DNA of 64,000 bases from Tricholoma matsutake (GCA_026075535.2 AP026544.2:8866001-8930000), one strand, 5' to 3'. Counted from the first letter of the stretch, positions 23,560 through 35,800 are shown. Notes: generated by a model not told the origin, from the letters alone. Numbers and translations are program-made.

Positions 23560-24180
23560 TATACAAGATTTGTAAAGCTGCCACAGGCTGGTTACCAACT
23601 CCCCTGTCACATCCGCCATAACCCCAAGCTTTGGCCATATTTTAAGGATGCCCTAGGAGTGATAGATGGCAACCACATCCACTGTGCACCTCCTTCTGTT
23701 GATCAACCATTCTACTGAAACTTGGGAGGGCTCTGCATCTGATGCATGAATTTGGGATAATGCACTGTTGAGAGACTTCAAAGTCCCAGAAGGAAGATAC
23801 TATCTTGCTGATGCTGGCTTTCCATCATGCAAGGAGCTCCTTATCCCATACAGAAGGTGTGCACTATCACCTTGCTGAGTGGGGCTGTGCAAATCTCAGG
23901 TAAGGGCATTCATATCCTATTGAATTCAGCTCAATACTGCAAATAAAGGCCTCAGAACAAGGAAGAGTTATTCAATTTATGCCATTCATTCACATGCAAT
24001 GCTATTGAACATATTTTTGGTGTTTTGAAGTGTAAATTCCAAATTTTGTTGCTAGCACCAAAATATAGCCTGGATACCTGCAGCATTGGCTGCTCTTCAC
24101 AATTTCATCTCTATTCATAACCCTCATGATCAGAATTCAGCCTATCTCAAGTACCACCTCTGATGGTGCAGTGCATACAT
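23560..24180 (+). pseudogene. Second PIF/Harbinger transposase, decayed fragment
   Basis: Blocks follow the order of the copy at 4924-6243: LWPYFKDALGVIDGNHIHC (first Asp), then WEGSASDA, DFKVPEGRYYLADAGFPSC (second Asp), VHYHLAEWGCANLR, and NKEELFNLCHSF ... AIEHIFGVLKCKFQILL (Glu). The NRKG/SQN block is deleted, several frames are used, and TGA at 23747-23749 follows SDA exactly where the other copy also has TGA; Arg is expected there. No companion Myb gene is adjacent. Confidence 0.75.
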
Positions 24181-24224
24181 ATGATGATGTTGATGAAGAT
24201 CTTGGGTTGACAGAAGCTCCCATG

Positions 24225-24430
24225 CCCAATAGTGCTTGAAGGTCCAGTCACAACAACCGAGGACCAGACTGGACCAAACTAAAATTGTAACTGGTTCTAT
24301 AGGACAAGCAGTCCCATTTTCACAGCTTGCAAAGTGGTTTGGTCCTTGGTTTCCATTCTTGTTGACACTTACTATAACCATCCAAAACTGGTGTAGACTG
24401 GTTGAGGACTGAACTCATGGTCCATAACTT
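24225..24430 (-). repeat. Subterminal repeat block A, right
   Basis: GGTCCAGTC, GGACCAGACTGGACC and ACTGGTT words, in inverted orientation relative to 17655-17870, sharing the TAGTGCTTGAAGGTCCAG edge. If both blocks belong together they bound a 6.8-kb nested region (17655-24430). Confidence 0.5.
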
Positions 24431-24601
24431 ACAGTGGCAGCAAAAATATCAATATACAATTTTATAATACTATTTACATATGTAGTAAATAAAAAATGGG
24501 GGGACACCCAAATGAAAAGAGTGAAAAGTGAGTCATTTAAATAGTGCAACATCATTTGTACCTGTTTGCATGTTCACATGCTTTCATTTACATGTTTCTG
24601 A

Positions 24602-24660
24602 CATGTTTACACTTTTCATTTATATGTTTACACTTTTTATTTATATGTTTACACCTATTT
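24602..24660. repeat. Three 21-bp tandem units
   Basis: ATGTTTACACTTTTCATTT-type units, three in a row with one or two changes. They lie in AT-rich DNA (24431-24690) without a gene. Confidence 0.7.
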
Positions 24661-24779
24661 GTATTGTATTGCCACAACCTGCAGTGCAAACTCATCTCTC
24701 TCCCACCACCAACCATGGCCACTGCTTAAACATGCAACAATGGGGGCCCAAATGATGACTCAAACAATGAGCCCCAGGT

Positions 24780-25251
24780 AAATGATTATTTTTTTGTTTC
24801 TTTGCATTTTTAACCAACATTTTTATATCATTCTCCATAATCTCCAAAGTTAGCTTCCCTAACAGATCAGCTGCATCTTTGTCATCATCCACATAGTACT
24901 CCAGTCATCTTCTGTGATGGCCCATCCCTCTGTAAAGTTTATTCTTTGCTGCTAGAGCAAAAATTTCAACATTTGAAGAGCTTCCATTAAAACAGGATGG
25001 ATTCAATTGAACCTCTTCATATTGGTTTTGGCACTGGATGAAAAAACATGCTTGGAAGGAACAGAGGAAGCTTGAATAGGTAGATGATCTAATGCCATCA
25101 CAAACAATACTGGATGAATTTTTTCACTCATGTAGAGATCCAACCTAAGCAATACATGAGTAAACTCAGCCAGTGTATAATGGACTGGATTGGTTACTTC
25201 TGTACCTAAGCAATACATGAGTAAACTATAAATAGTACAGCAAGTAATCAA
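24780..25251 (-). pseudogene. hAT transposase C-terminal fragment
   Basis: The minus-strand frame from 25251 reads HPVLFVMALDHLPIQASSVP then SKHVFSSSAKTNMKR. This is the conserved hAT dimerisation region, where the usual CERVFSS has become SKHVFSS. It continues as HPVLMEALQMLKF, then VDDDKDAADLLGK after a frame change. The N-terminal and DDE parts are missing. It differs from the hAT at 20636-22345 in sequence and strand, so it is a second hAT subfamily. Confidence 0.65.
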
Positions 25252-25311
25252 GTGTATGGATCAAACGATATAGTCTACTCACCTTAGTCAGTGTATAATG
25301 GACTGAGGTGT

Positions 25312-25560
25312 CTAGTACATATATGTATGGAGGTAGCATTCGTCCTTGGTGTCTGCCTGCTTCTCAGCTTGCAGTTCTCGCTTAGATTTGGGTTGTTTGC
25401 AATGCGGCCATGCCCTGGAATGTATACCTGACTGCTCCTGGTCAAGCTGTACAGCACAGATGGCACAGTCTTCCATGAGTTTCTTGAGGTGACGCTCGCC
25501 CATGGTTAATTCTTGATCCATTGCTTCCTCCTGATCTGTGTCTTCTGGTGTTGATGGCAA
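25312..25560 (-). CDS. Small hypothetical ORF or 3' exon
   Basis: An 82-codon frame with an acidic start (TPEDTDQEEAMDQEL) and two CxxC-like cysteines (DCAICAVQ). It lies 150 bp downstream of the coiled-coil gene on the same strand and could be a further exon of it. Not recognised. Confidence 0.25.
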   Translation of the reverse strand: MPSTPEDTDQEEAMDQELTMGERHLKKLMEDCAICAVQLDQEQSGIHSRAWPHCKQPKSKRELQAEKQADTKDECYLHTYMY

Positions 25561-25712
25561 ATCTGCAGGACCAGACTAAAGAAGAGTCGTTCTAATGAAT
25601 GGCCTTGGAATGCATAATAACAGGGCTACACACTTCATCTGAAGAGAGCACTAGGACCGTCCTTTGCTTTATCCATGAGACCTTCTTTTGATGGCGTATC
25701 TGTGCCAAAATT

Positions 25713-26613
25713 TTAGGTTCTGTGCGCATAGCTGATCGAGAGGGTCCATGGTTCTGTATGGTGCTTGGTTGGGGCTGCGGGGTCTTGCTGCTTCATCCTA
25801 GATGCTATAAGAGCATTTAGCTGTTGTACCAGAGCCTTTTGATGGCACACCAGTCTCTCCCATTCCAGTCTCTCCCATTCCAGTCGTTCCCATTCCAGTT
25901 TATGTGCCATAGCTGTTAACTCGTTATCTTTGTCGGCCTGGATTGTTGACTTCAGCCCTGATCCTCGTGGTTGTTGTGTACTTACCTGTAATGCTGCGAG
26001 TTGTTTGAGCATGGCCTGTTCCCTTGTATGCACTGCCTTGTCATGCATCTCCAAAGTCTTCTGGAGCTCAACGCGGTGAAGTGCATCTGAGTGGGCTTGG
26101 TTGTTCTTCTGCTGATAGATCACCATCTGTTGCTTCTTCAGCTTTTGGCGAAGCCCGAGCTCTTGATTCCCTATAAAATGGCCATGTCTGAACATATGTT
26201 GCAGGTTTACCTTCTTTGTCTGCACCTGTGGAACGTGAGGATGATTGTTGTCGACATATGGATGTTTGATTGTCTGAAATAAGGAGAGTAAATGAAACCA
26301 TTTACTCATGATGATACTTTGGATTGACCTGTGTTCCATGCAAATCATGGTTCTGTCCCTCATCCCATTGATACTCACTGTCAGTTGTTGATTTTTCCTG
26401 GACTGCGCCGTGATGATCATTCCAGGGATTTTCTGGGTCTACATCCATTTCTTCATTGGGAGAAAGCATGGAAGGGAGAAACAATGGTGTTGTTGGCAGG
26501 TTGCTCGATGCACTATGGGACATGATTAAATGAGATGGGTCCGAGATGTCATATCCTCCCTTTAAATTTGTATTTGGCCTGCCTAGCAACCCGACAAACC
26601 ATAAAGTTGACAT
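25713..26613 (-). CDS. Coiled-coil hypothetical protein with EWERL repeats
   Basis: Four exons can be joined without a stop: 26613 to about 26304 (ending KYHH), DNQTSICRQQ...GADKEG, NQELGLRQKLKKQQMV...LAALQ, and ADKDNELTAMAH to the stop at 25713. The introns are 30-50 bp with GT..AG ends. The second half is strongly helical and charged (VELQKTLEMHDKAVHTREQ), and a 15-base tandem repeat at about 25858-25905 encodes EWERL three times. The family is unknown to me; a structural or DNA-associated coiled coil is possible. It is one of the few apparently unbroken frames in this region. Confidence 0.5.
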
Positions 26614-27012
26614 CCATATTCGGCGTCGACTTCCCTGCTGCCGTTTTTCAAGGTTTCTCCATTTATCCTAGGCTGTCCAGCAAGAACAATGGTCCCCTTC
26701 ATTGCATTCTTGTTTAGGCTAGGTTCATGGATCTGCATGGTTGCACACAGAATATTCAATCTACTTGATAATTGTTTTATCAGGGGCTCTCCATTGCTAT
26801 AAAAGTTGTTGGCTCAGGCATCCCATATTTACTTTCATTGCCCACACTGGTTGCCCACCCATTCTACTTCTTCCAGCCTCTTGCATTCACTGAATTTCCT
26901 CCACTCATTCATGGTCAATACCCGTAGTTATGTGCCCACATCCTGTTGGGTGAGTGATGCTTTAATTGCAGGGTATTGTATCATGCAGACTGTAAATTAG
27001 GAAACATGGGAG
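26614..27012. other. No gene seen
   Basis: Unremarkable sequence between two hypothetical genes. Confidence 0.4.
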
Positions 27013-27381
27013 GCAAAGTTGCATTCACGTCTTTATTCGACCGTAGCATACAAGCCCTGTCAGGTTCTCATCACCTCACGGCATTCCACTGCATTGTGAT
27101 ATGCTTACCATTATCCATATGTGAAAAGTGTCTTTGAGGGTGCAGTGCTACAACCCTACATACATGACTGCACAATCACTGTTCATGAAGGTCATCATAG
27201 TTACTGCTTCTTGGTTTTCTTCAAACAACATTGCCGACTCCAACCAAATCAATCTCTGCGTTGTCTTTGGGGTGCCAGTCATCGAGGTGATGTTGTTGTC
27301 ATGAGAATAGGATCTAATGGCTGTTATGTGAACATGAGAGATCAAGACACTATCCTTTCTGATTGGTTTATGCAGAAGTAG
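27013..27381 (+). pseudogene. Fragment of a fungal-restricted family
   Basis: The plus-strand frame at 27121-27381 reads HHSYCFLVFFKQHCRLQPNQSL, then HRGDVVVMRIGSNGCYVNMRDQDTILSDWF. I recall this pattern (a RGD-like turn, then VVM-R-G and VNMR-D) in repeated Agaricomycete proteins of unknown function. The upstream sequence lacks a convincing start and the usual N-terminal domain, so it is a truncated copy. Confidence 0.4.
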
Positions 27382-27696
27382 GTCATGATTTCTTAAAACA
27401 CTTTACAGCCTTGCTTATGTACAACAGATTCTCAGTTACAATTTTGAACAAGCCGAAAGGCCCACTTCCCTTGCAGATTACATGTCATCGATGCTCTCAG
27501 GATGATCTTTTCTATTGAGGCATAAGTTTTTGCTGCCAATTACATTGCAGGCTCACATGTATCATCTCAATAATACCCATTTGTGTTAGCTCTATTCAGG
27601 GCCCATTCTTGAGTCATCAGCATTTTGTAACAACTTCATTCCAAAAGTCTAATACGATGCATAAACATAACAAACTAAGTGCATATATGTAGATCA

Positions 27697-28378
27697 GATC
27701 ACATCGTGCCCCTTTCCTGAGTGAATTTGTAGTGAGGCTTTAATCTCCGGACAGCATCCTTAGGGTTAGGAAGGGAATTGAGAAGAATGGCTGAGATGTT
27801 GGCAAAGCCTTGTCCCAGCATCAATGATGTTGCATCCATGCATGACTGGAGAGCATCAAAGTCGTGTTCAAGATCCTCACCACTCAAATGGAGCAATTCA
27901 ACCATTTACTCCAGCATAAAATCTTCAAAGAACATATTCATATAAACTGGAAATGACAGATGGTAGTACTCACCAGCGCAATTTTCATGTCCAGACGAAA
28001 CACCCGAGTCAGTGAAGGGACTGGCAGACTCATTGAACTCAGAAGACAATCGAGAACTGACATTGTTGAGGAGCAGCAATCTTTTGACTCTTATTGAAGG
28101 GAAGAAATTTACTTACTGTTGTCCATGGTGGGTGTAAACATGCTTGGGTGAGGCTGGAGTTTCTCTGGAGGATTTGAGTTGTCATTATGTGGAATCATGA
28201 GATGACAGAAGACATTACCCATGGCAGCAGCACATGCATCCCTGGCAAACCTCCTTCCATGCTTGGGTAGAATCCTCTGGCATTGCAAAAGAATGGAGGT
28301 CGAAGAGATGGGGATTTGCCTAAGTTTGCAGTCCAGGTAATGTTCAAATATGTTGCGGGAAGCTCCGGCAGCTGTCAA
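27697..28378 (-). CDS. Hypothetical spliced gene, unknown
   Basis: Two or three exons: 28378-28109 (MTAAGASRNIFEHYLDCK ... GRRFARDACAAAMGNVF), a possible middle exon (SSEFNESASPFTDSGVSS, about 28080-27980, followed by a GTGAGT donor), and 27905-27697 (DALQSCMDATSLMLGQGFANISAILLN, ending in PHYKFTQERGTM). I do not recognise a domain. The last exon is helical. It could be the 3' part of the gene at 29166-30011, which lies upstream on the same strand, but 790 bp of unexplained DNA separates them. Confidence 0.35.
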
Positions 28379-29165
28379 ACCTAATTACACATTCTACATA
28401 ACCTAAACATGGTTAGGCTTCTTTGACAACCATGTGTGACAAGGATATCAACCTAGTATACAACCTTGTACAACCAGATGTTTTACTCAAAGGTGAGGTA
28501 GAACAATATCCAGTTGAAGTTATCTACCGAGTGCTGATATCCTTTGACTATAGCATGGTTTCAAATATCCTCTGGGGATAGATCACACCCAGATCAGTGG
28601 CTATTATTTAAATGCACCACAAGAAGGGATCCAATTTACTAAGTGTACATACAGATGGCAATCTTGAGACGGTCATCTCAGGTAAATTATTTTCCACAAC
28701 TGACAGAAATATCCCCAAATTTTTTCAAAACTTCACTCAGGGACATTGTAAGCAACAATGTCATTAGAGCACTTCAGCAAACCAGTCAAACCTTGTTTTT
28801 CGCTTGTTCTGAGCGAGTTTTGGTCAAAGTAGTGCAACCAAATTGAGTAAGTTGCTGAGCTCACATGAGTAAGGTATTATCAACATGTCGATAAAGTCAA
28901 TACAACCCCCAAACCACATACAAAAACAGCATAAAACTAGCTAGTATGACTTATGGTATATATATGATAGCTAAGAAATTCCTGAAAAATGCGAAGACGA
29001 CCTATGCAGCATGGTCATGTGTGTTGCCAGCAAGCTCCAAAATAATGCTTGGCATGTTTCGATCGTTCGGTTCCACTTTGAATGGGATTGCTGAAGTGCT
29101 CTATTCAGCCAAAGAAGAATGACGGTTGCCACTGTGATGTCAAACTAGCGCACCTACAACTAAAC
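28379..29165. other. No gene seen
   Basis: AT-rich DNA with short frames. It may be intronic if the two minus-strand genes on either side are one. Confidence 0.35.
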
Positions 29166-30011
29166 TTAGATTCTTTGTTTCCTGCCAAAGTTCTTCCCTG
29201 CAGCAGCTTTCTGCTTTTGTAGTCGAGCACATCCAGAAGTGTACTTCAGATGTAACCTGATTATGTCAATGACAGGCCATCCTCTAGAGTAGCTGTTGAG
29301 AGCAGGGAAGTGCAAAACAACCTTTATAGAAAATTAATTACAAACTACCATGAAAAAGGATGAATGTACCAAGTCCCAAACAACATGGATAAGAGCAAGA
29401 CTTTGGCTTGAATAACTCCGGGTTAGGTCCAGGTGCTCACGCATAACATGTTTGACACATTTCTAATATACTCCTTAAGCATGGAATGAAAACATGCGGA
29501 TGAACAGATAAATACCTTAAGTTTCACAAAAGTCCTTTGGATCCCAGTCCAAAGCATCTTCCAAGTTATATCCACCACAGCCTGGTTGCCCAGCTTCGCC
29601 ACTAGGTTTCGGGATCTGCTCATCATCAGAGTCACTTTCTTCTGAAGATGATTCAGAAGAGGTAGAGGGACTCTTGTATTGTGCTGGAGGAGCAGTAGGT
29701 TTGGTGGTTGACTTGGGGTGATTACCACAATACAAAATAGGCTTCACATAAGGTGGATGTTGTAAATCGACTGCGGGAGCTGATGTGTCTGCTCTGGAAC
29801 CAAGATGGAGACAGCTGATTTCCTCCTGTGCAAGAATCTTCTCGGGGGTGCAAGTGAGGGTTTCTAACTCCATTTGAGCAAGGGGGATAGGAAGAGTTGG
29901 GGGTGGAGCGCTAGGCTCAAAGAAAGGAGTGATTATTGAGAAAAAGGCCATCAAGGCAGGTATAAGTTGACTATAGGATGGCAATATGAATGGGCTATCG
30001 GTGGGCGCCAA
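29166..30011 (-). CDS. Fungal-restricted protein with LDLTRSY motif
   Basis: Exon 1 from 30011 (MAPTDSPFILPSYSQLIPAL) has a hydrophobic/proline-rich start, a Ser/Glu/Asp-rich linker (SSESSSEESDSDDEQ), and ends in GGYNLEDALDWDPKDFCE. After an intron of about 65 bp it continues KCVKHVMREHLDLTRSYSSQSLALIHVV. After a second intron of about 50 bp comes FPALNSYSRGWPVIDIIRLHLKYTS, ending in a basic tail (KNFGRKQRI) at 29166. The YNLE...LDW, EHLD-TRSY and WP-D...LKYTS spacing matches an expanded Agaricomycete family known to me only as hypothetical. No disruption was seen. Confidence 0.55.
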
Positions 30012-30286
30012 CAGTGGCCCGACACTAATATATGTATGAAAATCTATGTATTTCTATAACTGGTTTTTGAATTGGAATGAAACAATAACTCCCAACAGTT
30101 CCATTCTGCCAATGACAACAATAGCAATGTCCTCTTAGCTAAGGACTCATTGCTGAGGAAATGTCAACAATTAGCAAACAGAGATGACTGGCGTGACATG
30201 GAATGGCAATGTGAAGAAGATATAAGAGCAATGGGAGACACGAAAGTATCCTTATAATCCCATCACCACCAACACCACATTGAGAT

Positions 30287-31684
30287 ATGCTATCCTTCTT
30301 TGACAAGTTCAACAGCCATCTGGTTGCAAAACTGGATGGACACATAGGTCCAGTCATAAGCCTCACCCTATTGCCAAATGGAAACCTTCTTGTGAGCAGG
30401 GGTAAGTCACTGGACACTGGTCCAGCATTTAATTGACTGTTAAAAGGAGCTGACGGAATCAAAGTTTGGGACATCAAGACTTATGACCAGCTTGTCATTC
30501 CTCAGCAGCCCTTCAATGCCCGAGCGCAAGTAAGTTGCATGGCATGGATAACTCGCAGGAATGAAGCTTTCGACACTTTATGTTATGGAAATGCACTTGG
30601 TTGGCTGGTCTTTCTGCAACACCAACAAAACAAGGTCAGTAACAATATTCCGGATACAGCAGAGCTTGATATTAGACATAGGGATGCTTCGAGATCATTT
30701 ACTCAGCATGCATTGCAAAAGGCAGCGAGATATTATGCATTGCTGCCAGTACCTTGGGTGGATCATCAACTTGCATCGCCACTGGTACCAGGGATAACTG
30801 CATTCTCATTTGGACTTTCAATTCCAGTAGCAGGAAACTTCAACCAGTAGCTATGGCGATGGTAAGGATATTATACCCAAAGGCCTTGCATTTGCAGACA
30901 ATCCTATGAAAGACTTGCATGTCTTTGGGTTGCATGATGGTGCAGTGTGAGTCACAACTAGAATGGTACATGTTGTCTGTTCGCTGATCCTACATTCAGG
31001 CATATATATGGGGGAAATGATGGAAAATGGATAACAACAGTGAAATTGGGTTCCAAAATGTGAGTCGTTCAAAGGAAATCAACAGCATCAATGCTAATCA
31101 TACCAAGTGGAAATGCTGCAGTTGACCTCCAGCATGGGTTATGCGTCGTGGATAATGTGGGAAATGGATTCGATCTCTACAAACTTGACAGGGGCGAGTT
31201 TATTTGAACATTTGCAACAAAAGACCCACAGAAAACATATCCGAAAGGAGTGTGCTTTGTGTCTGACTCGCATATTGTCATTGCTGGCAGTGACCATGGT
31301 TTGGTCTATATCTTTGAGAGAAAGAGTGGGTGGTGTTTGGATACTCTCAAGCACACAAACGAAGGAGGAGTGCAGACAATAACCATGAGTAAAATAGCAA
31401 GATCAAAAGGATCAGCTCCAACGAGAATGATATAGACATTTGATAATAATAAAAAGACTACGATTGTGAGTGCCTCGGCAAGCAGCTGCGCTGCTATGCC
31501 AATCTTGGTCTGGAAGTGGAAGCATCCTGCAAGCACCGAGCATGCCAGTGCAAAGAGCTGCACCATTACTGCTGTCATCAATGTTATTGTGCAGTCTCTT
31601 GGGCTGATTGCTGCAATGGCACATGTCTATGGCATCATGAAGACCCATGTGAGTAAATTGTATGCCTTTCATGGGTATTCTTGA
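30287..31684 (+). pseudogene. WD40-like repeat protein of a fungal-expanded family, broken
   Basis: The start at 30287 encodes MLSFFDKFNSHL, then a WD40-type repeat spanning a 45-bp intron (30402-30446): GHIGPVISLTLLPNG...ADGIKVWDIKTYD. Later blocks are QVSCMAWITRRNEAFDTLCYG, RDNCILIWTF, PKGLAFADNPMKDLHVFGLHDG, GLCVVDNVGNGFDLYKLDRGEF, PKGVCFVSDSHIVIAGSDHG and VQTITMSK, the order seen in the beta-propeller family repeated through Agaricomycete genomes. There are frame changes near 30640-30780 and 30950, and a TGA follows RGEFI near 31203 where Arg fits. A C-terminal hydrophobic stretch follows at 31560-31630. The family's role is unknown; a protein-interaction scaffold is inferred from the fold. 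Confidence 0.65.
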
Positions 31685-31689
31685 CAAGC

Positions 31690-32530
31690 ACCCCTAGTTC
31701 TAAAGTACATTTCCGATAGTGTGGCCACACACGCAGATGGGCAGACACAATACCGGAGTACAAGAAGTAGCCCCTAGAGCACCACACCAGATACAATTGC
31801 AGAAAGAGCAGGGAAGGTGTCAAGTGACAGAAGATCATCATCCACAAAATTGCGAATACGTTATGAACTCAGCCAATTCAACGGAAATGATAGAGAAAAT
31901 AGTAGAAATGATAGCTGAGACAAGGGTAATGAGTGGGAACAACACTTCCCCCAAACCAGAGATGGAACAGAAGAAGGATGTCATAGTCATATAGGTGATC
32001 CCATCGGTTGTATCCTTATACATAGAATGATGAGTTTATTCTGACTTGGCCACCTCCAGCGGAAGGTAGGAAGTCCGCCAATGTCGACGTGTGATGGGAC
32101 CATGGGGCACAAAGGGTGGAACTGCAGATGCAATGGTGCAATGGTATGATTAACTTGCTACTGGTGGCAACAGGTAAATCAATATACATTAGACAATACA
32201 GAGGGCAGGGGAGACGGCTTACGGAATTGCAATGGGTCATGGCACAAGAAATGAGCCGTCAGTATTGCAGAACATGGAGAATTTCGCCCAGTTAACTGTG
32301 ACAAAGGTACAAGACCACTAAGACCTTGGAATGAGGTGAGCCAAAGAACGGGGGTAAGGGTTTGCAAGGATGTTGTAGACATGCCTTGGCTCAGTTAACT
32401 GCAGCCAAGGAGTTGCAATGTGGTGGTCGATGACTAGATGAAATGACAGTCATACAAGTCATGTCATGTTTGTGACACAGATCCATCCATGCCACCCAAC
32501 AAGTAGTGACTGTCACGACTTCACTGTCAA
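31690..32530. other. No gene seen
   Basis: Short frames only (a 91-codon plus frame at 31719-31994 has no recognisable motif). Confidence 0.4.
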
Positions 32531-32534
32531 CTCT

Positions 32535-32845
32535 CTTCATTCGCATTAATGCAGCGAATTGTTCCTTTAGCATAGACTCCTTTGCCTAGAACCTCTGTCA
32601 GTGCTTGATCTTCCATTTGCCACTTCAGCAAGTTTGTTTGTTAGCATTAACACAATGAACAGTTTGTCTTCTCAGTCTTTCTCTGCACAATACACTCTCT
32701 TTTCACAGGTCGCGCAACACAGTCTCAATCTTGAGGGTTTGCTCATTCGCATTAACGCAATGAAGTTTCCCTGTTCTTGGATGTAAAGACCTGCCTAGTG
32801 GAGTGTTTACTCGTTGGCATTGACTTAATTTGCCCCTTGTCCCCT
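32535..32845. repeat. Four degenerate units ahead of a gene start
   Basis: Cores CATTCGCATTAA, GTTAGCATTAA, CATTCGCATTAA and CGTTGGCATTGA, each followed by a GCAATGAA/ACAATGAA-like word, occur at about 32539, 32641, 32745 and 32812. They sit directly upstream of the gene starting at 32881 and could be regulatory or simply an old tandem repeat. Confidence 0.45.
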
Positions 32846-32880
32846 GATCCCTGATATCTGTGGTCTCCATATATTTCAAA

Positions 32881-35800
32881 ATGGCAACTGGTGAGTATTT
32901 TTTATTTTTGCATTTGTCGACTCCTTCTGATGTACTCTTAGGTGAAAAGACCACTGTTTTCCTTCATGATGGCTCCCATGTCCTCAGCTCACCAACAGCC
33001 ACTGCTCTACCTTTGCCATTTCCACTGTTCATCAACTCACTTCCCAAAGATGTGCAGCCTCATTCAGTCGCAAATATAATGTGGTCTCTTAACAGCTATC
33101 CCTACTTTGAATTCATCCCCGACAAGCCAAATTTTGAAGGGCCACTTCTTAAGTCCTTGAAGATAAGTTCTGCCACTGTTGCCCTTGAACCTTTGGCTCA
33201 TGGTTTTGAGCTCTCAACATCCATTGCCAAATGGTGGTTTATGCTGGAGCGAAAATTGTTGTTCATCATGCAGAAACTCCTGGATCGAGCTTCATCACAA
33301 AACCCCAATTATGGCCACAGGGTTCTTTCCTTCCTTTCACCCTCCCACTTCAGGTACAATGCAGCTCACAGAACTGAGAAGGAAGCTCAAAAGGCAATTT
33401 CTGTCTCCAAAGCTGCCTTTGTCATTTTGATGGCACAATGTAGTTTTGGCATTGCCATCAACTGCTCAGAACATGAAATGACTAGTGACTACCCAACCTG
33501 GGTCCATTATCTTATCAACCAAGGGGTGCACTGTGACTGGGTCAAGCTGCTCCAGGAGTCATCTGTCACCAAGTTCCAGGATTTCACCAGGAAGGACGTC
33601 ATCATCCATATTGGCCAGTGCCAATGGTTGCATTACATTGGTCAAATGATCCTCTTTGGTATCAAGATTTGGTATTACTGGGGCACATATAACAAGAGCC
33701 CTTTGCAACCACTTCAACAGTTCGCTTGGATTCCCCTTCCTCCCTATGAAAAGACCATTTCAGCCATGATCAAAGCAAAGTGCTCTTTGTCTGGAAGTCT
33801 GCCACAGTCACCGCCACCTTCATCAACTAGGCAAGATAATTCATTTGCCCCAGCTATTAATCAGATAGAGCCAGAAGTCAAGAAGGGTAGTGGGCAAAAG
33901 AAAGGTGAATCTTGGACAGCTTTCTTTGAGAGATGGGCTGAACTAAACTTGAAGAAGATGAATAGGGAGACTCTTGCTGACCGGGAATGCCAAGAAGCCT
34001 AAGAGGAGGCTTACGCCAACCAAGAGCCACCAGGGAAAAAGGGTGCCACTGTTTACAAATGGGAGGAGGTTGACGGATTTTGGGTTAGAAAGTACGTGGA
34101 CAGGTGCAATGTGTGGGACATTTGGTATTTGTTTTCCAAAGCTCAGCAGTGCTATGATAGCTTTTATAATGAATGGGATTTGCACCCCAAATTCTGTCCT
34201 GGCCGGAAGTGGTACCACCCTCCATCATCAGATGAAGAGGACGACGGTGAGCTTCTAGTGGCAATATTGATGGTCCAGTCTAGCAGTGCAGGAACGCCTT
34301 CAAATCCCACAAAAAAACATGGCCTACCTGAGCTATGCCCATCCTCCATTGCAGCTGCATGTACTACGAAACCATTGCCAGAAACCTTTGATGCCCATCG
34401 AAGTGATCCCCTTCCTTCATCTGCTGCGAGTGCACAGGACATGGTCCTTCTGATGCCAAGTGGTCCTTTGTGCAAACAGTGGACTTCCACTGCAATTTCT
34501 GACTGCCTTCCTATTCCTTCCAACTCCTATGTGCAGCCCATTTGCTCAGATGCCTCCAAAAGTCCCATCTTCCCTTCCCACAACCTCGGCTTTATATCTT
34601 CGTAGATCCCCTGACCCTGTTGGCACTGAGAATACTAATACAAATAGTAGAAGCTGTCGCCCTCACCCACCTGGTCTTGATGAACCCCCTGTCAAGTGTG
34701 CATGTCACTCCCTCACTAATTCCCCAAGCTCACGTCCCACACTGATTCCCATACAGTCCCGAAATCCAGATCCAGCCCTGCTTGTATCTGTCAGTGGCAC
34801 AGAATATATTCATCAACCTTGCTCGATGACCTCCAATCATGAATCATTTCTTGCAGCTTCCGATGAGAGCCGGTCGTGGACTGATGACCTCCTGGATATT
34901 CATCGTGATCAATCACCAGAAGTTACAGAAGCTGCAGTTGAAGATCTCAAAACTGTCCTATATTGTCACTATGGATACTGCATGGAGGAATGCCCGTATA
35001 TGAGTATCTCTCTCAACTTGCCAAAGGAATTGACATGGCTTGAAGTCTGTCGTAAGCTGAGTATTCCAGAGGTGATGAACCTCTCACCCGACGTGATTGT
35101 CCCAATCAAAGATTTTGTGGTTGTCCTACTCAGATCCAAGCATGCTGGTAAACTCATACCAGGAAAATTCTGGGATCTGAGTGCTTCCAACCCTTGCTTT
35201 CTAGGTTTTCAGAATGCATTTGTAGACATTGACAAGTGTCTCTTCAGAAATCAAAACTTGTATGTTTTCTGCCCTTGGGGTTTGCATCCAAGTAGGGACA
35301 CAGCATGGGAGCTGGCATTACCAGATGCAGCCTCAGCATTGGAGTGTGTGCAACGTCAACTTGGTCCTCATACGGTATCACTTGCAGAACATTTAGTTGA
35401 AAGAGGTGTTCCATTCTTGACCTTATCAAGAGCCATTGTCAATCCTGTTCTGATAACTTCTCATGGTGTGCCTCACAATGGTATTAGTCTCGGATACTGC
35501 CCTACTGGATACACGCCTCATTTGGCTGATTATGCTGTCTATCGGGCATTGCTGGGAAGCTTTTTGTGTCGGCCCCATGCTCGGGCTGCTCTGCTCAAGG
35601 GGGGGATCATTTGGCAATTAGCCAGGGAGTTCTTAGATAATGAAGCTGTGCTTATAGGTCCCTCAGAGCATGCCATGCATGGGATACTGGGCATGTTCAC
35701 TTGCAATGGCACAAAGTTTTGTGATGACCAGCTGACCGAAAGTGAAATGGACTTGATCTCTGGTGTTTACAAGGTTTATACAGGTATGGCAAGTTCATGA

